Below, in pieces: positions 23,874 to 32,583 of a stretch of 43,622 nucleotides of DNA. Origin of the DNA: Candidatus Saccharimonadota bacterium (lineage in GTDB: Bacteria; Patescibacteriota; Saccharimonadia; Saccharimonadales; Saccharimonadaceae). The first letter of the stretch is position 1. Every line of letters starts with the position of its first letter. The stretch lies in contig JAFWIQ010000007.1 of NCBI GenBank assembly GCA_017511865.1, forward strand, positions 1 to 43,622, read 5' to 3'. Made by a program: the position numbers and the translations under genes. The notes beneath the pieces were generated by a model that ran no database searches, was not told the DNA's origin, and worked only from the letters and a program-made list of their open reading frames with translations.

Positions 23874-24302
23874 ATGGACGGGATAAAAAGTAGGCTGAGG
23901 AGGACTAATTATAAGTTGAAACATGATTTTTTTACGGTAGAAAATATAGTTTTAATTGTAGCAATTGTTTTGTGCCTTGTTTGGACTTATCAATCCATAA
24001 CGGCGATGTCTAGGAATTGGGAGTTATCGGAGAGGTTGATGGCAGAAAAAAAGGATTTGGAGCTTCTGAGTGTAGAAGTGGAGGCGGCGGAGCTTGAGAA
24101 TGAATATTATGAGACGGCTGAGTATCAGGAATTGATGGCGAGAAAACATTTGGATAAAAAATTGGAGGGGGAGAATATGGTGGTGATGCCAGAGAATTCT
24201 GAGGAGGCCAAAAATAAATATGTAGAAGCGGCAGAAGAAGTGAAAGAGGTGACTTATACGAATTTTGAAAAGTGGATGATGTATTTGTTCCCAAATTCTT
24301 AG
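23874..24302 (+). CDS. Septum-formation initiator-like protein (DivIC/FtsB family)
   Basis: The protein has 142 residues. A basic cytoplasmic N-terminus, one transmembrane helix (VENIVLIVAIVLCLVWTY, about 24-42) and a coiled coil (ELSERLMAEKKDLELLSVEVEA) are followed by ENEYYETAEYQELMARKHL, the DivIC/FtsB hallmark after the coiled coil. The acidic C-terminal tail ends in a hydrophobic KWMMYLFPNS. In the family this protein links early and late divisome proteins with FtsL and FtsQ/DivIB. Here it heads a cluster of pilin-type genes. Confidence 0.75.
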   Translation: MDGIKSRLRRTNYKLKHDFFTVENIVLIVAIVLCLVWTYQSITAMSRNWELSERLMAEKKDLELLSVEVEAAELENEYYETAEYQELMARKHLDKKLEGENMVVMPENSEEAKNKYVEAAEEVKEVTYTNFEKWMMYLFPNS

Positions 24303-24337
24303 GTGGAATTTTGTTTTGAAAAAGAAATTGCTTATGC

Positions 24338-24343
24338 TATAAT
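24338..24343 (+). promoter_or_regulatory. -10 box of a leaderless promoter for the first pilin-type gene
   Basis: TGC-TATAAT ends 7 nt before ATG at 24351. This rules against an upstream in-frame GTG at 24303. Confidence 0.65.
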
Positions 24344-24350
24344 TGGTAGC

Positions 24351-25250
24351 ATGAGAGGGCCTAAGTTTGGTTTTACTTTGATAGAGGTGACGTTGTTTTT
24401 GGCGATAACTGGACTTTTGTTTATAGGTATTGCAGCTGGGGTGCAGAATTCGATATTCCAGCAAAGGTATAATGATTCGGTGCAAAATTTTGCAGAGTTC
24501 TTGCGGAGTATTTATTCGCAGGTGTCTAATGTGGAGAGTGATAAAACGGTGGGCGGAGGGCGCTCTGATCAGGCGATTTATGGTAAGTTGGTGACGTTTG
24601 GGGAAAGTAAAAATTTGGCTGGTGATGATAATACTGATAATGCGATTTTTGTTTATACGGTGGTGGGGGATATAGAGGATAAGTTTGGGAGTACTGGTAA
24701 TACTTGGGAAGATTTAGGAGAGTTAAATATTAATGTTGTGAGTTATAAGGAAGAGGCTGATGAGAAATATGATGTGAGTTTAGCAGGGATTGCGGAGAGT
24801 TATGTGCCGAGGTGGGGAGCCAAGATTGAGTGTGTTAGCAGCAGCGGACTGACGTTTGAACGTGCTTTTTGTGGGAAAGATGGTACTTCTTTTAATGGCT
24901 CTTTATTGATTGTTAGGCATCCGCGTTCTGGAACTATATACACTTATGTTTATAATTTTCCTATAGAGGTGAATGATGTGATGGATTCTAGTCCTACTAG
25001 AGGTTTAGGTTTGGATGGGGCGAAAGAATTTAAGCTACGCAACAATAGAAGTAGTATTGGTGCAGGTTCACAGACGAAAATGCTATATAATTTTAGTTTT
25101 GATCCGGGTGTAGTAGTTGATTTCTGTGTAGATCCGAATGGTGGTGGGGGTGATGTGAGGCGAGATGTGAGGCTTGCGGCTAATGCGCGTAATGCTTCGG
25201 GTGTAGAAGTAATGCCGGCAGATAGCAAGGAAAATAGTTGTAGGAAGTGA
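24351..25250 (+). CDS. Type IV prepilin-like protein (N-methylation motif)
   Basis: The protein has 299 residues. MRGPKFGFTLIEVTLFLAIT has a short basic leader, cleavage between G and F, and Glu at mature position 5, the class III signal recognised by prepilin peptidase. A hydrophobic helix and coil follow (VQNFAEFLRSIYSQVSNVE), then a 200-residue globular part. That part contains a cysteine pair (IECVSSSGLTFERAFCG) and PRSGTIYTYVYNF. It is probably a minor pilin or pseudopilin. It is followed 12 bp later by a second pilin-type gene. Confidence 0.88.
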   Translation: MRGPKFGFTLIEVTLFLAITGLLFIGIAAGVQNSIFQQRYNDSVQNFAEFLRSIYSQVSNVESDKTVGGGRSDQAIYGKLVTFGESKNLAGDDNTDNAIFVYTVVGDIEDKFGSTGNTWEDLGELNINVVSYKEEADEKYDVSLAGIAESYVPRWGAKIECVSSSGLTFERAFCGKDGTSFNGSLLIVRHPRSGTIYTYVYNFPIEVNDVMDSSPTRGLGLDGAKEFKLRNNRSSIGAGSQTKMLYNFSFDPGVVVDFCVDPNGGGGDVRRDVRLAANARNASGVEVMPADSKENSCRK

Positions 25251-25262
25251 TAGGATAAGTTT

Positions 25263-26099
25263 ATGATGAAAAGTGTATATAAAAAGAAGAAAGGTTTTAC
25301 GCTAATTGAACTGTCACTTTCATTGGCGTTTATATCAATATTGGCGCTTGCGATTGCTTTGATTATTAGTAATGCGGTGGCTTCTTACCGGCGGGGGTTG
25401 ACTTTGAACCAGATTAATACGGTGGGAATGGATATAGTGGATGATATGCGCACGGCGATACAGGGTTCGTCGACGAGGGAGCCGAAAGTAGAGGATTGTA
25501 GTGGCATAATTGGTAAGGCGTGTGACAGTAGTGATAATCTTGTCTCGGTGGTGAAGAAGGGCGATATTGATGGTGTGGGCAAAGTGCCTGTAGCTGGGGT
25601 GTTTTGTACTGGGGAGTATTCTTATGTTTGGAATTCTGGATATGCTTTTCTTGGCGATAGCGATAAGATTGCTTTGCGTGTATATAAAAGCAATGATGGG
25701 GATGAGGTGCCAATATCTGAAGACGAGGAAGATTGGATCCCGCGATTGACAAAAATAGCTGATAATTCTCGATCGGCTTGTGCCTGGTTTAGTTTAGAAG
25801 AAAATCAAACTGAGTTTAAGGTAGTTAGCGCTGAGGAGCCTATAGAATTAATATCTAGTCAGGAAGGTGGCAATAATTTGGCAATATATGATTTGTCGGC
25901 AAGGATGTCTGCTGCTGGGGTTTCTATGAACAGTCTTTTTTATTCTGTATCGTTTATACTTGGTACGGTGCAAGGTGGTATTAATGTGAATGCGGCTGGT
26001 AACTTTTGTTCTACGCCAAATGATTTTAATAGCAACTTTGACTATTGTGCGATAAATAAATTTAATTTTGCCGTTCAGGCGACTGGTGGAAGAGAGTAA
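25263..26099 (+). CDS. Type IV prepilin-like protein
   Basis: The protein has 278 residues. MMKSVYKKKKGFTLIELSLS is a class III signal with Glu5, followed by the hydrophobic helix LAFISILALAIALIISNAV. The mature domain contains several cysteines (VEDCSGIIGKACDSS; GVFCTGEYSYVWNSGYAFLG; SACAWFSL; NFCSTPND; DYCAINKF) that could form disulfides, fitting the DsbA-like protein upstream. It is likely a minor pilin. The next gene starts 4 nt after its stop. Confidence 0.87.
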   Translation: MMKSVYKKKKGFTLIELSLSLAFISILALAIALIISNAVASYRRGLTLNQINTVGMDIVDDMRTAIQGSSTREPKVEDCSGIIGKACDSSDNLVSVVKKGDIDGVGKVPVAGVFCTGEYSYVWNSGYAFLGDSDKIALRVYKSNDGDEVPISEDEEDWIPRLTKIADNSRSACAWFSLEENQTEFKVVSAEEPIELISSQEGGNNLAIYDLSARMSAAGVSMNSLFYSVSFILGTVQGGINVNAAGNFCSTPNDFNSNFDYCAINKFNFAVQATGGRE

Positions 26100-26103
26100 T
26101 TAT

Positions 26104-27600
26104 ATGTTTAAGAAAAATGGAACAAAATTTAAAAAAGGAGCAGCATCGTTTTATATTGTGGCGTTTGCGACGTTGATTTTGGTGATTGTAGTGACGAGTT
26201 TTGCAGCGGTGATTGTATCTGAGGTGACGAGGACTTCCAACGATGATCTTGCGCAGTCAGCTTATGATTCGGCGTTGGCAGGGGTCGAGGATGCGAAATT
26301 GGCTTACTATAATTATCGGGCGTGCAAAGAGCAGGGGAATAGTGCGAGCAAACCTACTAGTAGTGATATAAGCTGTCCAGGGATAATTTGGCTTGTGGAA
26401 AGTGAAGAAGGTCAGAAGGATTGTGATATGGTAGCTAAGATTTTGGGGAAAATAAGCCCTACTGGATCTAGCGAGAATGATGGTGGGGTTTTGATTCAGG
26501 AAAATACTTCTAATGGTAATATGATGCAGCAAGCATATACTTGCAATAAGATATCGATGGGCGCATCTGATTATCGGTCTACATTGACTGAGGCGAATCC
26601 TACGAAGTTGATACCAATACAAGTGAGCGGAGATACGACGAAAGCGGTATCTAAGATGAAGATAAGCTGGTACTCTAATAATTCGACGGATGGGGGAAAG
26701 TCTTCGAGTTATAATTTTGATACTGCGGGAGTGGGGGCTTTGCGTTTTCCGTCATCCAGTGTTGGTGACGAGAGCGTTCCTACTCCGCCAATGATTTCTG
26801 TGCAGTTGATACAGACAGATGAGAGCGGTTTTAGGCTTAGCGATTTTGATAAGACGGTTGATGAGGCGGGTGATATTAGGAATGAGCAGACCAATCGGGC
26901 AACTATGTATTTGGTCCCGGATTATCTGGCGAGCAGGGCCGGCACGGATAAGCCAGATTCTTACATAGGTACTTGCTGGAAGAATGGTGAAGTTGATATG
27001 GATGGGGGGAGATGTGTATCTGATGAGGACAAAGCGGATGAAACGGTTAATTACATATTGGCTAGTCAGGTCGTAAAGACTAATGACAGAAGCGTAAAGA
27101 ACTTGCCTTTTGTGGTGTATTGTCCGAGAACTAGTGATAATGAATTTGTTTGTTCTGTGGAGATTGAACTACCTTATCCGGTTGGTGCAGAAAGAAATGA
27201 CGACACGTTTATGATTGCGGTGTCGTTGCCATATGGGCGACCGAGTACGGATTTTGCTTTGTCGTTTTATTGTAAGGCGGGGCAATGTAGTGAGAGCGCA
27301 GCGACGATCGGTAATGAGCCTGATGGTAGTGGGGATATACAGATTATGTTGAGCAGTATGCAGGCGAAGATTGATTCAACAGGGCGAGCAAATAATTTGT
27401 ACCGTAGGGTTGAAGCAAGAATAGACTCTTTTGGGAGTTTTCCATATCCGCTTTATGGGATTGAGTTGTTAGGTGAGGATAGCTCGTCTGGGTCATTATT
27501 AGATAAGAATTTGATTGTGACGTCGGAGCACAGTAATGGTAGCTATGGGACAGCTTTGGACACGAGTGGAAACTGGGGCAACGGAAATTATAATAAATAA
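26104..27600 (+). CDS. PilX-like pilus assembly protein
   Basis: The protein has 498 residues. KKGAASFYIVAFATLILVIV opens a hydrophobic helix without the GFTLIE motif, as in PilX_N-type minor pilins. It continues EVTRTSNDDLAQSAYDSALA and AGVEDAKLAYYNY, the typical repetitive Ala-rich start of PilX proteins. The rest is a Ser/Asp/Gly-rich extracellular domain with cysteines (KEQG.. SCPGI; CPRTSDNEFVCS; YCKAGQCSES). The start at 26104 is preferred over an in-frame ATG at 26068 that would lie inside the upstream gene. Probably a pilus tip or minor component. Confidence 0.8.
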   Translation: MFKKNGTKFKKGAASFYIVAFATLILVIVVTSFAAVIVSEVTRTSNDDLAQSAYDSALAGVEDAKLAYYNYRACKEQGNSASKPTSSDISCPGIIWLVESEEGQKDCDMVAKILGKISPTGSSENDGGVLIQENTSNGNMMQQAYTCNKISMGASDYRSTLTEANPTKLIPIQVSGDTTKAVSKMKISWYSNNSTDGGKSSSYNFDTAGVGALRFPSSSVGDESVPTPPMISVQLIQTDESGFRLSDFDKTVDEAGDIRNEQTNRATMYLVPDYLASRAGTDKPDSYIGTCWKNGEVDMDGGRCVSDEDKADETVNYILASQVVKTNDRSVKNLPFVVYCPRTSDNEFVCSVEIELPYPVGAERNDDTFMIAVSLPYGRPSTDFALSFYCKAGQCSESAATIGNEPDGSGDIQIMLSSMQAKIDSTGRANNLYRRVEARIDSFGSFPYPLYGIELLGEDSSSGSLLDKNLIVTSEHSNGSYGTALDTSGNWGNGNYNK

Positions 27601-27626
27601 ACATAAGAAGGGATTGAGATAGTGAA

Positions 27627-30600
27627 ATGATTACAAATAAGTTAAGAGGTGACACACTGATCGAAGTTACTCTTGCAGTCGGAATTTTTTCTATGGTTGC
27701 TATAGCTGCTGTGGCCGTATTAAGTGGCGGCACCTCCAGTGCTCAGACCGCTCTAGAAGCCACTCTTGCTCGTGAAGAAATTGACGCCCAGTCAGAAGCT
27801 ATTCGTTTCATTCAGTCCGCATATCTTGCTGAGCGCGATATGGGGGGAGGTGCCTATAAAGCACTATATGAGAAAATAGCTAGTCTTGCAGGAGAAACTA
27901 GCGGATATACGGGTACGAATAATAAATCCTGTGATGATATGTATAATAATAATGTTTATAAGACTGGGAATGCCTTTATTATTAATACCCATAAGTTAAG
28001 TGGATATGCTGATAGATACAATAATGCTTCTGACAAGAATGAGGTGATAAATGAAGTTCTTATTGTTTCTGATGATGATAATCGTGAAGAAGGTAGAAAT
28101 AAGTTGTTTAGAAAAACCCAAACTTACCCACACCTAATTTACGGTAATAATGCCACCAATACCGATAAAGACAAACTTATAAATGATGATTTAGGAGAAT
28201 CTGTTTTATATGCTGCTGCTGGTATTTATGTGGTAGCAGTAGCTGATAATGGGACCACTAAGATAGTAGATGATAAGGGTGATTTAGGTAATAAAAAAGG
28301 TTTTGATGATTTCTACGTTCAGACTTGTTGGTATGGCTCTGGCTCCGATACAGCATCTACTATCTCTACTGTAATTCGTTTGTACAATCCTCAAGCCGAC
28401 ATTGCTCAGGGCACATCTATATATACAATTTATTATAATGGTAATGAAGACGCTGATGCACATAGTGGTGGTGCAATGAGTAGAACATACAACATGACAA
28501 ATAGCGAGCAACCGGCTACTGTTTTGGCAAATAGCTATACCAAGCTTTGCTATGATCCAATCACTGCTAAAGATATATGGCCGGATAAAGCCGCAGCTGA
28601 TACTCGGCCAATTTGGACCACTAAGTCTTATTATGAGGAATGGAAGAATGCGAATCCTTCTTTGTTTAATCCAAACGGAGAGAACTTATATGGTGTGAAT
28701 GTGCGTGAATATAGCGGACGCAAGGGGGCCATGGATGCAGCTCATGATTATTTGAGAAAAAAGGAGGAAAGTTACATAGAATATCTTAGGGATAAATTGA
28801 AACCAGGAGGTGATGCTTATTATTTTGAGGGTGATGAAATTAAGATACCGGAAAATAAGGGCAGCAATCAATATATCACTTTGTTCGCTCAATGGCATAA
28901 AGATTATAATCACAATGTTTGTTCGCCTTTGTATGTGGGATATACTAATACTGGTGCAAGTCCTAATTTGGCTGGGCAAAGTGAAGTAGAACCTAATGAA
29001 AGCTATTCTGGCTCGACTCAAGGTTTTATTATTCCGGATGAGCGTGCCTGGTATGACAAAAATAAAGGACTGCCTGCTGTGGCTGCCGTAAAGGAAAGAA
29101 AAAGCGGTGATTATATAATAACGCGAAGTAGGCTTAAATTCCCAGTTTCGGAATGCAAAACGAGCAGTAATGATTGGATATTTATTTCCGATAAAGATTC
29201 TAATAGTTATAATTCTGTGAATAACACGATGGAACTGATTGTTTTTGGCGGTCAAAAGTTGAAGATAAAAAATATTACTAATTTTAATGAAGATGATGCG
29301 GGGTATATTAAGACTGCTAAGTTTGCTAATGGTAAGTTATCTATTCTGAAGGGGAATAAGGAGGATAATAACTCTGAGCCAGCTGCAGTGTTTTTCAATA
29401 TTTCTTGTCTTGCACCGTCTATGCAGGCTGATGTAACGATGGAATTTTGTAAAAAAGAGGCTTATGGGAAGGAAATTTTGGTACGAGACGAGAGGGATGG
29501 CGAATTATATACTATAGAGTATATAGCGTTAAAATCAAATGATGATTTTATAAATTCTATACAATCCTTACTCTTTGGTGGTTTGGATTTATTAACTTAT
29601 GTTCCGAAAGGGCAAGATACTGATGGGTTTTGTATGATGACCCAGAACTTGCGTTTTGAAGGAAGATCTAATAAGGGGAAAAACGAAAAGGATATACAAT
29701 ATTCTGAAAGAGAAAAGACAAATGAAGATGGGACTACTGAAATGATAAGCGTGGGATCTAATATGGGTAAAAATGACGAAGGAATAAATTTGGTAGAAAC
29801 GATTCCTGGCAAAGAAATAGGTGATGGATACACTTGGAAAAGCGAAGAAAATGGGAAAAAATATGCGAGATATGTTTCATCTCAATATATAAAAGAAGGT
29901 ATTGCTGGAATATCATTAAAGAAACAAATAGAAGATTTGCTTGGCAAGGGTTATCATTTTAGCACTAGGTCTCAAGCTCTCAGGCGGGCGGATTGGGATA
30001 ATCGGTGGCAAATTGATGATCATGGGATTGCGATTGGGGGAAGCGTTGAGAATGTAGACGACATAATGGAACTTGCTAGAAAGGATATTGGTACTTGGTA
30101 CAACTTTAATGCAGCTTCTGCGGGCTATGAGATTAAACAACCGGAGGAACCAGGAATAAAAATAGTTGATCTTACTTCTAAATCGGAACGGCTTATCTCG
30201 GGTAGCGTGGGTATGCTTCTTTTTGAAACTAAACTCACTGATATTTGTCCGGCTGGATGGCATATTATGCATGGAACTGCCATTGGCGTATCCTCCAGGT
30301 TTTTTGCTGGGGCGACAACTAGATTGGCTCGTGCTGGGAGCCGTATGCACTATTCAATTTTTTATGGTAGCGGCGGTTATGCTGAATGGAGAGGTTTCTC
30401 GCATCCTGAAATTTTGGTTGCAAATGGTGAGAATAATGTTAGTCTTGGTTATTTCGGAGGAGAGTGGGGCAAAGAAGCACGGTTTTATAATTATGTTGAA
30501 ACATGGAGAACTGAAAATGGTAGAAGACGGACTACTAACGTGGAGACAGTTGATGGAGAATTGCTTGGAGGTACTGGTGGTATAGTTTTGAATACGCCTA

Positions 30601-30755
30601 ATTTCAAAGATGATCCTGGATATGAGGACGAATCTTATCAAGAAGACGGCTCTGTCACTGAGCAGCGTGATGGGGCAGGATATTGGGTTAATTATCCAAC
30701 TTATAGACATGTACGTTGTATAAAATCTGATGAGTCTGTGTGGGGTATGCTTTAG
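27627..30755 (+). CDS. Giant pilin-type surface protein with adhesin-like domains
   Basis: The protein has 1042 residues, very long for a pilin. MITNKLRGDTLIEVTLAVG carries a class III signal (G before D, TLIE) and a hydrophobic helix (FSMVAIAAVAVL). The long external part has a segment at about 265-425 reading TIYYNGN...YITLFAQWH, like an InlB B-type repeat. From about 665 on there is a Fib_succ_major-like domain (DGFCMMTQNLRFE; DICPAGWHIMHG; near the C-terminus TYRHVRCIKSD). It is the last gene of the cluster and probably displays an adhesive domain on a pilus tip. DNA at the 5' end has more C and less G than the neighbouring pilin genes. Confidence 0.82.
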   Translation: MITNKLRGDTLIEVTLAVGIFSMVAIAAVAVLSGGTSSAQTALEATLAREEIDAQSEAIRFIQSAYLAERDMGGGAYKALYEKIASLAGETSGYTGTNNKSCDDMYNNNVYKTGNAFIINTHKLSGYADRYNNASDKNEVINEVLIVSDDDNREEGRNKLFRKTQTYPHLIYGNNATNTDKDKLINDDLGESVLYAAAGIYVVAVADNGTTKIVDDKGDLGNKKGFDDFYVQTCWYGSGSDTASTISTVIRLYNPQADIAQGTSIYTIYYNGNEDADAHSGGAMSRTYNMTNSEQPATVLANSYTKLCYDPITAKDIWPDKAAADTRPIWTTKSYYEEWKNANPSLFNPNGENLYGVNVREYSGRKGAMDAAHDYLRKKEESYIEYLRDKLKPGGDAYYFEGDEIKIPENKGSNQYITLFAQWHKDYNHNVCSPLYVGYTNTGASPNLAGQSEVEPNESYSGSTQGFIIPDERAWYDKNKGLPAVAAVKERKSGDYIITRSRLKFPVSECKTSSNDWIFISDKDSNSYNSVNNTMELIVFGGQKLKIKNITNFNEDDAGYIKTAKFANGKLSILKGNKEDNNSEPAAVFFNISCLAPSMQADVTMEFCKKEAYGKEILVRDERDGELYTIEYIALKSNDDFINSIQSLLFGGLDLLTYVPKGQDTDGFCMMTQNLRFEGRSNKGKNEKDIQYSEREKTNEDGTTEMISVGSNMGKNDEGINLVETIPGKEIGDGYTWKSEENGKKYARYVSSQYIKEGIAGISLKKQIEDLLGKGYHFSTRSQALRRADWDNRWQIDDHGIAIGGSVENVDDIMELARKDIGTWYNFNAASAGYEIKQPEEPGIKIVDLTSKSERLISGSVGMLLFETKLTDICPAGWHIMHGTAIGVSSRFFAGATTRLARAGSRMHYSIFYGSGGYAEWRGFSHPEILVANGENNVSLGYFGGEWGKEARFYNYVETWRTENGRRRTTNVETVDGELLGGTGGIVLNTPNFKDDPGYEDESYQEDGSVTEQRDGAGYWVNYPTYRHVRCIKSDESVWGML

Positions 30756-30766
30756 TGCTTGTTTTC

Positions 30767-30795
30767 TTGACAGGATGGCTGCTCTGAGATATAAT
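30767..30795 (+). promoter_or_regulatory. Consensus sigma-70 promoter of initiator tRNA
   Basis: TTGACA (30767-30772), 17-bp spacer, TATAAT (30790-30795): both hexamers perfect, 15 nt before the tRNA. Confidence 0.85.
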
Positions 30796-30809
30796 ATATA
30801 TTATATTGT

Positions 30810-30886
30810 CGCGGGGTAGAGCAGCCTGGTAGCTCGTTTGGCTCATAACCAAAAGGTCGCTGGTTCAAATCCAGCCCCCGCCACCA
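30810..30886 (+). tRNA. Initiator tRNA-fMet (anticodon CAU)
   Basis: 77 nt. C1 is unpaired against C72 (CGCGGGG/CCCCGCC), the initiator hallmark of no first Watson-Crick pair. The D arm AGAGCAGCCTGGTAGCTC is initiator-like. The anticodon loop is CTCATAA. The T arm is GCTGG-TTCAAAT-CCAGC, the discriminator is A, and CCA is encoded. The anticodon stem is TTTGG/CCAAA, so only two of the usual three GC pairs beside the loop remain. Confidence 0.92.
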
Positions 30887-30907
30887 AGTTTTAAGAATTA
30901 GCTTTTG

Positions 30908-30960
30908 GTTCAACCTGAGTTACCCCCCTAACTCAGGTTGAACTGAGGGCTAAATTTTTT
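30908..30960. terminator. Long-stem terminator between tRNA-fMet and the flavoprotein gene
   Basis: A perfect 15-bp inverted repeat (GTTCAACCTGAGTTA / TAACTCAGGTTGAAC) with a loop of six Cs, then TGAGGGCTAAA and a T tract. An outer AATTAGC/GCTAAATT pair may extend the stem. It can act for both strands. Confidence 0.7.
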
Positions 30961-30970
30961 TGTATTTTAA

Positions 30971-32341
30971 TTATTTTTTGCCGATGAGATTTTTGGCAGC
31001 TAATTTAATGAGATAACTATAATCGTTTGTTGGATGAGGTGTACTGGCGAGTTCAATGGCGGTGAGATTATGACGAATAGCAATAGCGATTTCGGCAGAT
31101 AAGAATTCGGCGTTGGGAGCTACAATGGTGGCACCGATGATGCGATCGTTCTTTTTGTCGGCGAGAAGTTTAATGAAGCCATGTGAGAAATCGTTGATTT
31201 TGCTTGCGGGGATTTCGTTTAACTTGACGATGGATTTTTTGTATTTACGGTCGCGACGAATTAGATCATCTTCATTGAGCCCGATTGTGGCGATGCTGGG
31301 AAGCGTATTGACAATGCGGGCAAAGCCTTGATAATTAACTGAATTTTTGGCTTTGTGGATAAGATTGGATGACAATATTGAGCCTTCATATTCAGCGAGC
31401 TCGGTGGAGGAATCTTTGCCGAGAACATCGCCGATTGCATAAATGTTTTTGGCGGAAGTTTCAAAATATTTATTGACGATAATGCCGGTGTTTTTATATT
31501 TGATACCAGCATTTTCTAGGCCAAAGTCTGTAGCTGGCTGACTTCCGGTGGCGAGAATGACGCAGTCGGTGCGAACCATTTTTTCGTTGCGGCTGTTTTG
31601 GAAGATGATGCGTTTGCTGAAATTGTCTTGTTCTAGGGCGACTACTTTGCAGCTTGGTAGTACCATGATGCCTAATTTGTGGGTAAAGTAGTCAGAGATT
31701 GCTTCGCTGACTTCTTTGTCTTCGCGTGGAAGGATGCGATCGGAGGATTCTAGCAAAATGACTTTAACTCCAAGTTCGGCGAAATATTCGGCGATTTCGC
31801 AGCCAGTGGAGCCACTACCTACGACGACAGCAACTTTTGGTAGACGACGAACTTTGATGGCTGTTTCTGGGGTGAGATGGTGAACTGAGTCAGTACCGGC
31901 GATGCCAAAGGTTTTTAATTTGGCACCGGTAGCAATAATAAAACTGCGTGCAGTAAATTTTTGATCGCCTACGGCTATGGTGTGTGAATCTAAGAAATTT
32001 GCGTAGCCGTTGATGCAGGTGATGTTTGCGGATTCGAGAGATTTTTTGTTGTCTTCACTGAGGCTAACGACGACTCTTGATTGATGGGAGAGTGCGGTGG
32101 GAAGGCTGAAAGAGAGTTCTTGATTTCTGAATTCGGGCAGAGAGGAGAGTTTGGTGTAGGTGTGAGAGAAATTTAATGCAACTTTGTACGGTATGTCACG
32201 AGTATTAAGATTGGAGCCACCAAAATATTTACCCTCAACGAGTGCAACGTGTTTTTTGGCTTTGGCTAAATTGAGTGCAGCAGTGGAGCCGGCTGGTCCG
32301 CTGCCGATAACTATGTAGTCAAAATTATATTTTTTACTCAT
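30971..32341 (-). CDS. Pyridine nucleotide-disulfide oxidoreductase-fold flavoprotein lacking the redox cysteines
   Basis: The protein has 456 residues with the full class I architecture of glutathione reductase, lipoamide dehydrogenase and mercuric reductase. It has an FAD loop IVIGSGPAGSTAA (about 11-23), an NAD(P) loop VVVGSGSTGCEIAEYFAELG (about 172-191), a second FAD motif IYAIGDVLG (about 295), and a C-terminal dimer domain with TPHPTNDYSY retaining His. The active-site loop normally GGTCxNxGCIPSK reads GGSNLNTRDIPYK, so both cysteines are replaced (N44, D49). It cannot use the usual disulfide mechanism; a transhydrogenase- or NAD(P)H-oxidase-like direct flavin reaction is possible. It is last in a minus-strand operon with a 79-aa protein and a membrane protein. 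Confidence 0.88.
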   Translation of the reverse strand: MSKKYNFDYIVIGSGPAGSTAALNLAKAKKHVALVEGKYFGGSNLNTRDIPYKVALNFSHTYTKLSSLPEFRNQELSFSLPTALSHQSRVVVSLSEDNKKSLESANITCINGYANFLDSHTIAVGDQKFTARSFIIATGAKLKTFGIAGTDSVHHLTPETAIKVRRLPKVAVVVGSGSTGCEIAEYFAELGVKVILLESSDRILPREDKEVSEAISDYFTHKLGIMVLPSCKVVALEQDNFSKRIIFQNSRNEKMVRTDCVILATGSQPATDFGLENAGIKYKNTGIIVNKYFETSAKNIYAIGDVLGKDSSTELAEYEGSILSSNLIHKAKNSVNYQGFARIVNTLPSIATIGLNEDDLIRRDRKYKKSIVKLNEIPASKINDFSHGFIKLLADKKNDRIIGATIVAPNAEFLSAEIAIAIRHNLTAIELASTPHPTNDYSYLIKLAAKNLIGKK

Positions 32342-32343
32342 CT

Positions 32344-32583
32344 TTATATTATTTTATCACGATTTTTATAAACATAAGCTAAATCAGTGTTATATTTTTT
32401 TAATTCTTTTGCGACTAGTCTTTTTAAATCGTTGTTGGTGATGGTATTTTTGGTTTTTAAAGATTTTTTGACTGCTTTGACGGTTTTTTCGATAAAGACT
32501 TCGGCGGCACCGATAGGAATGCCGACAGCTTTAGCGTCGATTTTTAATTCTTTAGTGAGAGCTTTTTCGTCGAAATCTTTCAT
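32344..32583 (-). CDS. Small 79-residue protein, possibly ATP-cone-like
   Basis: The product begins MKDFDEKALTKELKIDAKAV and continues IPIGAAEVFIEKTVKAVKKS to a C-terminal VAKELKKYNTDLAYVYKNRD. It is predicted all-helical, basic and cytoplasmic. The last 30 residues loosely resemble the end of ATP-cone domains (L..L...A...Y..R), but length and motifs are not enough to claim it. It starts within the stop of the membrane protein gene (ATGA overlap) and ends 2 nt before the flavoprotein start, so it is translationally coupled to both. Function unknown. Confidence 0.7.
   Translation of the reverse strand: MKDFDEKALTKELKIDAKAVGIPIGAAEVFIEKTVKAVKKSLKTKNTITNNDLKRLVAKELKKYNTDLAYVYKNRDKII

Noticed and set aside
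28686-29255. A 189-codon minus-strand frame inside the giant pilin gene
   Set aside because: Low-complexity Ile/Arg/Ser product, no ribosome site or promoter, fully antisense.
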